64,000 bases of DNA from CAVRQM01 sp963756975 (GTDB taxonomy: Bacteria > Pseudomonadota > Alphaproteobacteria > Acetobacterales > Acetobacteraceae), in NCBI GenBank assembly GCA_963756975.1, contig CAVWPS010000001.1:62001-126000 (forward strand), given 5' to 3'. Positions 43,576 through 52,531 of the stretch are shown here, piece by piece. The notes beneath the pieces were generated by a model. The model worked only from the letters and a program-made list of their open reading frames with translations, was not told the DNA's origin and ran no database searches. Position numbers and translations under genes: made by a program. Positions within the stretch are counted from its first letter, which is position 1, and every line of letters starts with the position of its first letter.

Positions 43576-43647
43576 GGCAGCGACGCTACGCCCGGTCGCG
43601 TCCGTGGCACAGCGCGTCGCGGCCCGGAAACAAGGAGTTGCGAACCG

Positions 43648-43914
43648 ATGCCGCGTGGTCTCGCCCTGGCCGCCAAGATCGCGTTCGGCGTCGCGATGCT
43701 GTTGCTGGTCCTGTACCTCGCCTATGTCGGCTGGCAGGTCAGCACGCAGTTCGCGTTCAACGGCCCGCGCCGCCCGTCCGGTTTCCCGGACGTGTTCGTC
43801 CAGCTCGCCGGTGTCGTCGCGGGCGCGCTGGTCGGCATCGTCCTGTCGTCGTGCCTGATGGGGTTTGCGAGCTTCCTCGGCCGGCGGTTCGGCGGCTCCC
43901 CGTACCGGAGCTGA
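43648..43914 (+). CDS. small two-helix membrane protein
   Basis: 88 residues from ATG 43648, preceded by AAGGAG at ideal spacing. Two clear membrane segments: AKIAFGVAMLLLVLYLAYVG and VFVQLAGVVAGALVGIVLSS. They are joined by a Pro/Arg-containing loop and followed by a basic tail. It runs divergently from comEC, from which it is 72 bp apart. I do not recognise a family; function unknown. Confidence 0.7.
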   Translation: MPRGLALAAKIAFGVAMLLLVLYLAYVGWQVSTQFAFNGPRRPSGFPDVFVQLAGVVAGALVGIVLSSCLMGFASFLGRRFGGSPYRS

Positions 43915-44029
43915 CCGGCGCTACTGGCGCGCGATCAGGCTTGCGGTCGGGATGCCGCGACGACCGTGCCGGCGGCCCCGCCGAGGGACACGTCAAATAG
44001 ACGCCCGCGCGGTTCCATGACGAGACATG

Positions 44030-44401
44030 TCACGACGCGCCCTCGATATCGAAGCGGGCAACCTTTCCGTCGCGAAACCGGAACACGTGCCCGACGACGG
44101 CGTCCTTCAGCCCGTGCGCCTGTTCCACGACGTTGCCGTCCAGATCGCGCACGGTCTGCCGGACCCTCGCCAGCACGGACCCGTCGGCGGCCGTCTCGAA
44201 GCCGACCGGTTCCACATGCGGATCGACCACCGACCATTGGTGCGTCCAGTAATCCCGGAGGCCGCCATGGCCATGGACGTGGCCGCCGTCCATGCCGTTC
44301 GCCCACACGACATCGTCGGTCAGTGCGGCGAGCACGCCGTCGATGTCGCGCCGGTTGAACCGGTCGTACAGGCCTCGCAGCGTTTCGACGTCGTCGTTCA
44401 T
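44030..44401 (-). CDS. nuclear transport factor 2 (SnoaL-like) family protein
   Basis: 123 residues, a single cone-shaped NTF2 fold: LYDRFNRRDIDGVLAALTDDVVWANGM and a closing HVFRFRDGKVARFDIE. Members range from polyketide cyclases to stress proteins, so the role is open. The start is ATG 44401 with GAGGAGAGGG upstream. It is divergent from the MarR gene, with operator-like palindromes in between, so it is the likely MarR target. Confidence 0.8.
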   Translation of the reverse strand: MNDDVETLRGLYDRFNRRDIDGVLAALTDDVVWANGMDGGHVHGHGGLRDYWTHQWSVVDPHVEPVGFETAADGSVLARVRQTVRDLDGNVVEQAHGLKDAVVGHVFRFRDGKVARFDIEGAS

Positions 44402-44465
44402 CGGTGCCCTCTCCTCGGTGCCAGACCCGGAGCGGCGCATTGTCGCATGCGGCGTCACGGGATAT

Positions 44466-44497
44466 ATAGGCGGCTATGCATTAAGATAGGCTCCTAT
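44466..44497. promoter_or_regulatory. paired palindromes, likely MarR operators
   Basis: ATAGGCGGCTAT (44466-44477) and ATAGGCTCCTAT (44486-44497) share the ATAG...CTAT arms. The second is a perfect palindrome apart from its two central bases. They are 20 bp apart centre to centre, two helical turns on the same face. The second overlaps the first two bases of the marR ATG. This is a typical autorepressor arrangement. Confidence 0.6.
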
Positions 44498-44951
44498 GCA
44501 AGTGTCCGATCGCCTGCGAGACGTGCTGTCCACGCCGGGCCACCTGATCAGCACGGCGGCGCGCGGATTCGTCCGGCTGAGCGAGGCGCGGCTGAAACCG
44601 CTCGGCTTCGGCGTCGGACATCTGCCGGTGCTGGTCGCGCTGCACAGCGAGGGGATCGGGTCGCAGCGGGATCTGGCCCGCTTCGCCCGGATCGAGCAGC
44701 CGTCGATGGCGCAGATGCTGGCCCGCATGGAGCGCGACGGGCTGATCCGGCGCGAGCCCGACCCCGCCGACGGCCGCAGCAGCCGGGTTTCGCTGACGGA
44801 CGCGGCGCTGGCCCGGCTGCCGGACGCGTGCGCCACGCTGTTTCGGGGCAATGCCGAGGCGCTGGACGGGTTTACCGCCACCGAGACCGCGCAGCTTGTG
44901 GCCCTGCTCACCCGCTTGATCGCGAACCTGGACCGCCTCACGAGCCCTTAG
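44496..44951 (+). CDS. MarR-family transcriptional regulator
   Basis: 151 residues with the MarR winged helix: GSQRDLARFARIEQPSMAQMLARMERDGLI is recognition helix and wing, and REPDPADGRSSRVSLT is the canonical wing (DxRxxRxxLT). Helices at both ends serve dimerisation. ATG 44496 is the first available start and lies inside an operator-like palindrome, suggesting autorepression by blocking both transcription and initiation. It probably regulates the divergent NTF2-like gene. The ligand is unknown. Confidence 0.88.
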   Translation: MQVSDRLRDVLSTPGHLISTAARGFVRLSEARLKPLGFGVGHLPVLVALHSEGIGSQRDLARFARIEQPSMAQMLARMERDGLIRREPDPADGRSSRVSLTDAALARLPDACATLFRGNAEALDGFTATETAQLVALLTRLIANLDRLTSP

Positions 44952-45018
44952 CCGTCATCCCCGGACTTGATCCGGAAATCCAAGCGGCATCTCGGTTTCG
45001 GCGTCGTCCGGGAATGCG

Positions 45019-45051
45019 CGTCGCTGGCCGGTTCGAGCCCGGCCAGCGACG
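45019..45051. terminator. perfect 13-bp hairpin between convergent marR and SDR genes
   Basis: CGTCGCTGGCCGG (45019-45031) and its exact complement (45039-45051) enclose a 7-nt loop. It stands three bases from the SDR stop, in a 103-bp gap between convergent genes. There is no long T-run on either strand, so it is a likely bidirectional terminator or RNA 3' stabiliser. Upstream of it, about 44952-44976 resembles the dispersed GTCATCCCCGGACTTGATCC repeat of Alphaproteobacteria. Confidence 0.5.
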
Positions 45052-45054
45052 ACA

Positions 45055-45825
45055 TCAAGTGGCCGCCCGCGCCGGATCGTCGATCGTCAGGATCGTGCCG
45101 GACGTGTAGCCGGACCGGGGTGAGGCCAGGAACGCCACCGCGTCGGCGATCTCCTCCGGATGCGCCGGCCGGCCGAACGCCATGGTCGCGTAAAACTCCC
45201 GCCACCGTGCCGCGTCACCGAACTCGCGCACCGCCCGTGCCCGCAGCAGCGTCTCGATCCGGTCGGTCGCGACCGGGCCGGGGTTCACGCCCACCACCCG
45301 CATCCCCTCGCGCGCCGCCGCCGCCCCGAGCGACTTGGTGAACGCCATCAGCGCCGCGTTGCCGCTGCTGCCGGCGATGTAGGCCGGCTCCGCCCGCTCG
45401 CCCGCCGAGCCGATCACGTTGACCACGACCCCGCCCCGCTCCTTGAGCCTGGGATAAAGCGCGCGCGTCAGCCCGATATAGCCGAACACCTTCAGGTCCC
45501 AAGCCGCCCGCCACGTCGCGTCGTCGACCGCCAGCAGGCCGCCCGGGGGAATGGCGCCCGCGTTGTTGACCAGGATGTCGAGCGGGCCCGCCATCTCGGC
45601 CACGCGCGCGACGCCCTCGGAGCGGGACAGGTCGGCCGGGATGAGTTCGACGGCCACGTTGTGGCGCGCGCGGACGGCAGTGGCGACCGTGACCAGATCG
45701 GCCTCCGTGCGCGAGACCAGCACGAGGTCGCACCCCTCCTCCGCGAAGGTGTGCGCGCACGCCCGGCCGATGCCCTTCGAGGCTCCGGTGATGAGGACGC
45801 GCTTGCCGGCGAGACGTAGATCCAT
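45055..45825 (-). CDS. SDR-family oxidoreductase lacking the catalytic lysine
   Basis: 256 residues with TGASKGIG at residues 14-21, NNAG, and NVIGSAGE at the catalytic Ser. Where the YxxxK pair is expected the sequence is YIAGSSGNAA: Tyr is kept but the Lys position is Ser. The rest (RVVGVNPGPVATDR) is a normal classical SDR. I recall a subgroup of SDRs with the same GS-GNAALMAFT pattern, so this may be a natural variant rather than damage. The start ATG 45825 lies after an AAGGAGT-like site. Substrate unknown. Confidence 0.85.
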   Translation of the reverse strand: MDLRLAGKRVLITGASKGIGRACAHTFAEEGCDLVLVSRTEADLVTVATAVRARHNVAVELIPADLSRSEGVARVAEMAGPLDILVNNAGAIPPGGLLAVDDATWRAAWDLKVFGYIGLTRALYPRLKERGGVVVNVIGSAGERAEPAYIAGSSGNAALMAFTKSLGAAAAREGMRVVGVNPGPVATDRIETLLRARAVREFGDAARWREFYATMAFGRPAHPEEIADAVAFLASPRSGYTSGTILTIDDPARAAT

Positions 45826-45933
45826 GGCGAAGACTCCTTAAGGTGACGCGGGCGGCCACCACTGCGCGGCCCGGGCGGTTTCGTCCCGCGCCGGCACCCT
45901 ATCCAACGCCACGCGGTCGTATCATCGTGCCTC

Positions 45934-48237
45934 ATGGCCGACCTCGAAATCCTGGGCGAGCTGGAACGAAAGATCGTCTGGCTCGCCACCTGGACGATCC
46001 ACCACGCGAACCACCTTCGCGCCAACGCGGACGGCCTGAAGGTCGGCGGGCATCAGGCGTCCAGCGCGTCGATCGCGACCATCATGACCGCGCTGTATCT
46101 CGCCGTCCTGCGCCCGGAGGACCGGGTCGCGGTCAAACCGCACGCGAGCCCGATCTTCCACGCGATCCAGTACCTGCTCGGCAACCAGACGCGCGAGAAG
46201 CTGCAGACCTTCCGCGCCCTCGGCGGCGCGCAATCCTACCCGTCGCGCACGAAGGACACCGACGACGTGGATTTCTCCACCGGCTCGGTCGGCCTCGGCG
46301 TGGCACAGACGCTGTTCTCCTCGCTGGTGCAGGATTACGTGCGCGACCATGGCTGGGCCAAGGATCGCCCGGACGGCCGGATGGTGGCGCTGATCGGCGA
46401 CGCGGAGATGGATGAGGGCAACATCTTCGAGGCGCTGATGGAGGGCTGGAAGCACGGCCTCCGCAACACCTGGTGGGTGGTCGACTACAACCGCCAAAGC
46501 CTCGACGCGAACGTGCGCGAGGGGTTGTGGGAAAAGCTCGAAGCCAATTTCCGCAATTTCGGGTGGGACGTCGTCGTGCTCCGCCACGGCCGGATCCAGG
46601 AGGCGGCGTTCGCGGAACCGGGCGGCTCGCGGCTGCGCGCGTGGATCGAGGCGTGTCCGAACCAGCTGTATTCCGCGCTGACGTTCCGCGGCGGGGCGGC
46701 ATGGCGGGCGCGGCTGACCGACGAGCTGGGCGATCAGGGCGACGTAACCGCGCTGCTCGACCGCCGCTCCGACGCGGAGCTTGCCGAGTTGATGGGCAAC
46801 CTCGGCGGCCACGACATGCCGTCGCTGCTCGACGCGTTCGCGGCGGCGCGCGAAAACGACCGGCCGACCTGCTTCATCTGCTACACGATCAAAGGCTTTT
46901 CACTGCCGCTGGCCGGGCACAAGGACAACCACGCCGGCCTGATGAACCCGCCGCAAATGGAGGTGTTCCAGGCCGCGCAAAACATCCGCCCCGGCCACGA
47001 ATGGGATTTTTATGAGGGCCTAAAAACCCCGCCCGACGAACTGGCCGCGTTCCTGAAAGCGGTGCCGTTCAATCAGGGCGCGAACCGCCGCCTGACCGCG
47101 CCCAAAATACCGGTGCCCGACACTTTACCCGCGCCGGCAACGGCCGAAATCTCGACGCAGCATGGCTTCGGCCAGCTCATGCACGATCTGTCCAAGGGCG
47201 ACACCGAGCTGGCGAAGCGGATCGTCACCACCTCGCCCGATGTCACCGTCTCGACCAACCTCGGCGCGTGGGTGAACCGGCGCGGCCTGTACGCGCGCGA
47301 GGCGCTGGCCGACGTGTTCCGCACCGAGCGCATCCCGTCGACCTTCGTCTGGAGCGCCTCGCCGCAGGGCCAGCACCTGGAACTCGGCATCGCCGAGATG
47401 AACCTGTTCACCGCCCTCTCCGCCCTCGGCCTGTCGCACGCGATCAACGGCGAGCGGCTGCTGCCGGTCGGCACCGTCTACGACCCGTTCATCGAGCGCG
47501 GGCTCGATGCGCTGAATTACGCCTGCTACCAGGACGCGCGGTTCATCCTGGTCGCGACCCCGTCCGGCATTTCGCTCGCGGGCGAAGGCGGTGCCCATCA
47601 GTCGATCATGACGCCGCTGATCGGCATGGCGCAGGACGGGCTCGCGAGCTTCGAGCCGGCGTATGTCGACGAACTGGCAATCATGCTGCGCTGGGCGTTC
47701 GACTACATGCAGCGCGACGACGGCGGCTCGGTGTATTTGCGGCTATCGACGCGGACTCTCGCGCAACCGCAACGCGCACTCGACGCGGACGATGTGATCG
47801 CGGGCGGCTACTGGGTCCGCAAGCCGGGGCCGAACGCCGAGGCGGTGATCGCCTACACCGGGGCCGTCGCACCCGAGGCGACCCACGCCGCCGGCCTGAT
47901 CGCCGAGGACCGGCGTGACATCGGCCTGCTCGCAATCACCTCGGCCGACCGCCTGCATGCCGGCTGGACGAGCGGGACCGGCCACGTCGAGCGCCTGATG
48001 GCGGCCGTGCCGCGCGATTGCGGGCTGGTCACCGTGCTCGACGGCCACCCCGCGACACTGGGCTGGCTCGGCTCGGTCGCGGGCCACAAAACCCGCGCGC
48101 TCGGGGTGACGAAGTTCGGCCAGACGGGGACGATCGCCGACCTGTATGGGGTCGCCGGCATCGACGCGCGCTCCATCGTGGCCGCCGCCGAGGCCGTGGC
48201 CCCGGGCCGCCCGATCCGCCACCTTCGCGCCGTGTGA
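45934..48237 (+). CDS. AceE-type homodimeric pyruvate dehydrogenase E1 / transketolase-like enzyme
   Basis: 767-residue thiamine-diphosphate enzyme. Transketolase N-terminal domain: GGHQASSASIATIM, the diphosphate-binding GDAEMDEGN (GDxx motif) and WWVVDYNRQSLD. Middle domain: HLELGIAEMNLF and SIMTPLIGMAQDGL. A C-terminal domain ends the protein. These match the AceE family (COG2609) more than DXS or true transketolase. It is shorter than E. coli AceE (~887) and no E2 or E3 genes are adjacent, so whether it joins a pyruvate dehydrogenase complex is unclear. Intact. gltX follows after 22 bp. Confidence 0.8.
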   Translation: MADLEILGELERKIVWLATWTIHHANHLRANADGLKVGGHQASSASIATIMTALYLAVLRPEDRVAVKPHASPIFHAIQYLLGNQTREKLQTFRALGGAQSYPSRTKDTDDVDFSTGSVGLGVAQTLFSSLVQDYVRDHGWAKDRPDGRMVALIGDAEMDEGNIFEALMEGWKHGLRNTWWVVDYNRQSLDANVREGLWEKLEANFRNFGWDVVVLRHGRIQEAAFAEPGGSRLRAWIEACPNQLYSALTFRGGAAWRARLTDELGDQGDVTALLDRRSDAELAELMGNLGGHDMPSLLDAFAAARENDRPTCFICYTIKGFSLPLAGHKDNHAGLMNPPQMEVFQAAQNIRPGHEWDFYEGLKTPPDELAAFLKAVPFNQGANRRLTAPKIPVPDTLPAPATAEISTQHGFGQLMHDLSKGDTELAKRIVTTSPDVTVSTNLGAWVNRRGLYAREALADVFRTERIPSTFVWSASPQGQHLELGIAEMNLFTALSALGLSHAINGERLLPVGTVYDPFIERGLDALNYACYQDARFILVATPSGISLAGEGGAHQSIMTPLIGMAQDGLASFEPAYVDELAIMLRWAFDYMQRDDGGSVYLRLSTRTLAQPQRALDADDVIAGGYWVRKPGPNAEAVIAYTGAVAPEATHAAGLIAEDRRDIGLLAITSADRLHAGWTSGTGHVERLMAAVPRDCGLVTVLDGHPATLGWLGSVAGHKTRALGVTKFGQTGTIADLYGVAGIDARSIVAAAEAVAPGRPIRHLRAV

Positions 48238-48259
48238 GTTTTTCGCCTATCTCCCGGCG

Positions 48260-49636
48260 ATGACCGTCCGCACCCGCTTCGCCCCCTCGCCCACCGGCCT
48301 CCTGCATGTCGGCGGCGCCCGCACCGCGCTGTTCAACTACCTGTTCGCCCGCCACGCCGGCGGCGAGTACGTTTTGCGCATCGAGGACACCGACCGCGAG
48401 CGCAACACGCCCGAGGCGGTGCGCGTCATCCTCGACGGCCTCGAATGGCTCGGCCTGCTGCCGGATTCGGAGCCGGTGTACCAATCCACCCGCCAGGCGC
48501 GGCATGCCGAAATCGCGCTGGAAATGCTGGCATCCGGCCACGCCTACCGCTGCTGGACCACGCCCGCCGAGCTTGTCGCCATGCGCGAGCTGGCCGCGAA
48601 GGAGGGCCGGCCGCCGCGCTACGACGGGCGCTGGCGCGACCGCGATCCGGCCGAGGCACCGGAGGGCGTCGCCCCGGTGATCCGCCTGCGCGCGCCGCGT
48701 GAGGGCGAGACGGTGGTCCACGATCTCGTCCAAGGCACCGTGCGTGTCCAGAACACCGAACTCGACGACATGGTGATCCTGCGCTCCGACGGCTCGCCCA
48801 CGTATCTGCACGCGGTCGTGGTGGACGACCACGACATGGACATCAGCCACGTCATCCGCGGCGACGACCACCTGACCAACACGTTTCGCCAGCGCCAGTT
48901 ATACGACGCGATGGGCTGGACGCCGCCGGAGTTCGCCCACATCCCGCTGATCCACGGTGCCGACGGCGCGAAGCTGTCCAAGCGCCACGGTGCCGTCAGC
49001 GTGCTCGAATTCCGCGAGCAGGGGTTTCTGCCCGAGGCGCTGTGCAACTACCTGCTTCGCCTCGGCTGGGGGTTCGGGGACACCGAGGTGATCGGCCGCG
49101 ACGAGGCGGCGAAGCTGTTCGAGCTGTCGGATGTCGGGCGCGGGGCGGCGCGGATGGATTACGCGAAGCTGACCCACATCAACGGCGTCTGGCTGCGGCA
49201 AGCCGACGACGACCGGCTGACGGCCGACGTGTTGGCGCGGCTTTCCGCACTTGGTCCGGACGACGCGGCGGCGGCCCGGATCCGCATGCTGATGCCGGGG
49301 CTGAAGGAGCGTGCCAAAACGCTGGTCGACCTCGCGGACTCCGCCGCGTTCCTGATCCGCCGCCCGCCGATCGAGGGCAAGGCCGCCGCCCTGCTGACAC
49401 CGCCCGCGAGAGAGATGCTGGCCGCACTCGGCCCCGCGCTGGCCGACACGGATTTCTCGCAGGAGGCGACCGACGCCGCGATGCGCGCGTTCGCCGCGGC
49501 ATACGGCCAGAAGCTCGGCATGGTGGCGCAACCGCTGCGCGTGGCGCTGACCGGCAGCACCACCAGCCCGCCGATCGACGCCACGCTCGCAGCCCTCGGC
49601 CGCGACGAGGTGCTGAGCCGCATCGCCTCGGTGTGA
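48260..49636 (+). CDS. gltX: glutamyl-tRNA synthetase
   Basis: 458 residues, class Ic synthetase. The HIGH-equivalent HVGG is at residues 16-19 and KLSKR at 238-242. The anticodon-binding helical domain is at the C-terminus. Alphaproteobacteria often have two GltX paralogues; this one, with GWGFGDTEVIGRDE, has normal length. Many relatives charge tRNA-Gln indirectly, so it may be non-discriminating, but that cannot be read here. ATG 48260 is chosen at the conserved N-terminus (RTRFAPSPTG). The stop overlaps the GTG of the next gene. Confidence 0.93.
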   Translation: MTVRTRFAPSPTGLLHVGGARTALFNYLFARHAGGEYVLRIEDTDRERNTPEAVRVILDGLEWLGLLPDSEPVYQSTRQARHAEIALEMLASGHAYRCWTTPAELVAMRELAAKEGRPPRYDGRWRDRDPAEAPEGVAPVIRLRAPREGETVVHDLVQGTVRVQNTELDDMVILRSDGSPTYLHAVVVDDHDMDISHVIRGDDHLTNTFRQRQLYDAMGWTPPEFAHIPLIHGADGAKLSKRHGAVSVLEFREQGFLPEALCNYLLRLGWGFGDTEVIGRDEAAKLFELSDVGRGAARMDYAKLTHINGVWLRQADDDRLTADVLARLSALGPDDAAAARIRMLMPGLKERAKTLVDLADSAAFLIRRPPIEGKAAALLTPPAREMLAALGPALADTDFSQEATDAAMRAFAAAYGQKLGMVAQPLRVALTGSTTSPPIDATLAALGRDEVLSRIASV

Positions 49637-50289
49637 AGCACCTGCTGGCGATCGAGGGCCTGTATCCGCCGCCGATCCTGGCGATCCTGGACCGCGCGGA
49701 CGCACCGTTCGACTCTCGAACGTTGCAGGGCCGCACGGTCGGCTTGCGGTTTCCGAACGGCGGCCGAACCCGCGACGCGTTTTTCGCAGCGACCGAGCAA
49801 CTCGGCGGCCGGGTGGTCGACATAGCGTGGGCCGACGAGACGCTGACCGAAACGGCGGCGAGGCTGTCGGATTGCGACATCTGCGTCGTCCGCGACCCGT
49901 GCAGCGGCGTCCCCGCCCTGCTCGCCCGCCGCGTGCCCGGCGTGGTGGTCAACGCGGGCGACGGCATGCACGAACACCCGGCGTACGCGCTGACCGTGGC
50001 CCTGACGGTGCGCCGCGAGCACGGCCGTCTCGACAGCCTGCTGGTCGCGATTTCGGGCGACGTGGCTCGAAGCGCGGCCGCGCGTAGCTGCATCCACCTG
50101 TTCACCGCCATGGGGAGCCGGGTGCGTTTGATTGGCCCACCGGAGCACATCCCGGTTGCCGCAGACCGTCTCGGCGTCGAGATTTTAGCGAGCATGAACG
50201 GAGTGGATGTGGTGGTCGACCTCGCGGGTCCGGTCGCCGGCGCGGCACGGCTGGCCATCGCGACGGCGGTGCTGGCGTCGCGGGCGTGA
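49633..50289 (+). CDS. ATCase-like protein with lost active site and missing C-terminal third
   Basis: 218 residues, clearly derived from aspartate carbamoyltransferase. It keeps LQGRTVGLRF, RTRDAFFAATEQLGG, VVNAGDGMHEHPAYAL and GRLDSLLVAISGDVARSAAARS. Against the family, the carbamoyl-phosphate loop STRTR reads GGRTR and the Lys-containing 80s loop (KGE) is deleted. HPTQ reads HPAY, and the final ~90 residues with the aspartate-binding loop are missing. It should not be catalytic. The frame is intact and coupled to gltX (GTGA). Relatives have pyrB at this place, followed by pyrC; here the pyrC-like gene lies 2.2 kb downstream. Confidence 0.75.
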   Translation: MKHLLAIEGLYPPPILAILDRADAPFDSRTLQGRTVGLRFPNGGRTRDAFFAATEQLGGRVVDIAWADETLTETAARLSDCDICVVRDPCSGVPALLARRVPGVVVNAGDGMHEHPAYALTVALTVRREHGRLDSLLVAISGDVARSAAARSCIHLFTAMGSRVRLIGPPEHIPVAADRLGVEILASMNGVDVVVDLAGPVAGAARLAIATAVLASRA

Positions 50290-50414
50290 CCTTCGGGCGG
50301 TGAGGTGCCGAGTTCGGCCGATGGCCGGGCTGGTTGCCAGCGCCGGCCGGACGTTTCTTGATCCGGCCCCGCAAAAGGTGTGCTATCGAACCCCAAAATC
50401 GGGGAGCGGATTTC

Positions 50415-51867
50415 ATGCGCGTGCTAACATCGGTCGCCTTCGCCGTCCTGTTCGCGGCCGGCGCGGCCGGCCCCGCTTTGGCCGCCAGGTACCGTCACGG
50501 TGTCGCCCACCAGCGGCCACCCCAGTCAGACGGTCGCGGGCGCCGGCACCGGGTTCGCCGTGAACGAGGCGGTGGATCTGTATTTCGACACCACCGACAC
50601 GCAGCTTCTGGTCTCCTCGTCGACCGGGGCGCTGAACTTCTCGCTGCCGATCCCGGCGTCGGCGACACCCGGGCCCCACACCGTCACCGCCATCGGCCGG
50701 CACAGCGGCAACGCGGCGCAGGGGACGGTCACGGTGACCACCGCGTGGGGGGAGATGGGGTTTGGGGCGGCACATCTGGGCTGGAACCCGTACGAGAACG
50801 TCCTCTCGGCCAGCAACGTGTCGTCGCTCGGCACGCTCTGGAGCGTCCCGGCGTCCGCGGCCGGCGGCACCCCCGCCGTCGTGAACGGCCGCGTTTTCGT
50901 CGGCACCAACACCGGTGTCACGGCGCTCTCGACGACCACCGGCGCCGTCCTGTGGAGCAAGACGTTCAGTCAGCCGTTCGACGCCTCGCCGGCCGTGTTC
51001 GCGAACGTGGTGTACATCGCCTCGCTATCCGGGAGCGTGTACGCCCTCAACGCGGCAACCGGCGCCACGATCTGGACGCAACTCGTCGACAGTTCCGGGG
51101 TTTATGCGTCGCCGGTCATCTTCAATGGCGTCGTCTACCTCGGAGGCTTCGGGGGCAGTTTTTACGCGCTGCAGGCCAGCACCGGAAAGACGCTATGGAC
51201 GTTCGCCACGACGGGCGTCATCGATGGATCGGCCGCGATCGCCAAAGGAATGGTCTACTTCGGATCCTCCAACGGCTCGATCTACGCGCTGAACGCGACG
51301 ACCGGCGCGATGGTCTGGAGTTATGCGACCGGCGGTAAGGTCGAGAGCACCCCGGCCATTGCCAATGGCGTCCTGTATATCGGGTCCGACGACGGCAAGG
51401 TTTATGCGATCAGCACGGCCGACTCGGGCCCCGGCCAGATGCTCTGGTCGTATACGACGAACGGCGCGATCTATGCCGGACCGGCTGTTGCCGGAGGTCT
51501 CGTCTATATCGGATCCGCCGATGGCAGTCTCTATGCCTTGAACGCGCATTCGGGCGCGCTTGTCTGGAATAACGGTTTGGGGGCTCTCGTCCGTCCCGCG
51601 GCGGTTGCCAACGGCGTCGTCTACGTCACGGCGCAGAACGGCACGGCCTACGCCATCGCGGCCTCCTATGGCAGCATCCTGGCGACCGCCGCGGCCGGTT
51701 TCACCTTCTTCGGCGGCCCGGCGATCGCGGACGGCAGGCTGTATATCGCGTCGACCTTCGGCACCGTTTCGGCCTATGCGTTGAGCGCGGGCGCGGATGC
51801 CGTCCGGAAACGCGCCCCGTTGGCGTCGTCGCTGCACCCGGACATGAGCCTGCACGTCACCTACTGA
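50415..51867 (+). CDS. secreted PQQ-like beta-propeller repeat protein, one frameshift
   Basis: About 484 residues. Signal peptide MRVLTSVAFAVLFAAGAAGPALAA. An Ig-like N-terminal stretch (VSPTSGHPSQTVAGAGTGF) follows, then at least seven repeats of the type VY(A)LNAxTGxxxW, as in PQQ-dehydrogenase-like and BamB propellers. The catalytic Ca/PQQ residues of alcohol dehydrogenases are not evident. The frame changes +1 near 50487: just after the signal peptide, ALAA continues as TVTVSPTSG one base later. As written the export signal and the propeller are in different frames. It separates the pyrB-like and pyrC-like genes and its end overlaps the lysE-like gene. Confidence 0.78.
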
Positions 51868-52474
51868 CGAGCAAGCGTCCGCCGAGCCCGACGAGACAGA
51901 CGCCCATGACGGTCTCGGCACCCGTCTTGGCCTTCGCGAAAACCCGGCGAAAGGCGGGTTTCGAGAACATCAGCGCCAGGCCGCTATACCAGCCCGCCGA
52001 GATGATCGTCGCGAGCCCGACCGTCGCGACGTAAAACCACAGCGGCGCATGCGGCGGGACCATGACGGCGAAGATGCTGCTGTAGAACGCGATGGATTTC
52101 GGATTTCCCATGCTGACGACGAACGCTTTTCGCATCGCGACGAGCGACGTGGCCGGCGAAGCGGGAGATGACTGGTCGAGCGGCTTTCTCGCGCCCAAAA
52201 CCATCTTGATCCCGATCCCGATCAGGTAGGCGGCACCGGCGATCCGGATCGCCTCGTACGCCCAGCCGAGATTGGCCAGGAGCAGTCCGAGCCCGGCCAC
52301 CGTCAGGGTCGCCCATGTGAAGCTGGCACTTGCGAGCCCGAGCGCCGCCGCGATGCCGGCGCGGCGGGACACGCGCATCGCGGTCGACGTGACGATCACG
52401 AAGTTCGGGCCGGGACTGATGACGCTCAGCGTCATGACACCGGCGAGGCCCGCGAGGCTTGCGATATAATCCAT
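51857..52474 (-). CDS. LysE/RhtB-family amino-acid exporter
   Basis: 205-residue membrane protein with about six helices. The family signature near the N-terminus (SVISPGPNFVIVTSTAMRVSRRAGIAAALG) and the mid-protein FVVSMGNPKSIAFYSSIF (NPK motif) are clear. ATG 52474 is preferred to 52495 because TTGGAG sits at good spacing before it. Exported substrate unknown (amino acids or homoserine lactones in the family). Convergent with the PQQ-propeller gene, overlapping by 11 bp. Confidence 0.88.
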   Translation of the reverse strand: MDYIASLAGLAGVMTLSVISPGPNFVIVTSTAMRVSRRAGIAAALGLASASFTWATLTVAGLGLLLANLGWAYEAIRIAGAAYLIGIGIKMVLGARKPLDQSSPASPATSLVAMRKAFVVSMGNPKSIAFYSSIFAVMVPPHAPLWFYVATVGLATIISAGWYSGLALMFSKPAFRRVFAKAKTGAETVMGVCLVGLGGRLLVSR

Positions 52475-52531
52475 GACAAACTCCAACTCTTCCATGCGTT
52501 ATGGGCCGGTGTTGGGCGCTGGGCGGAACAG

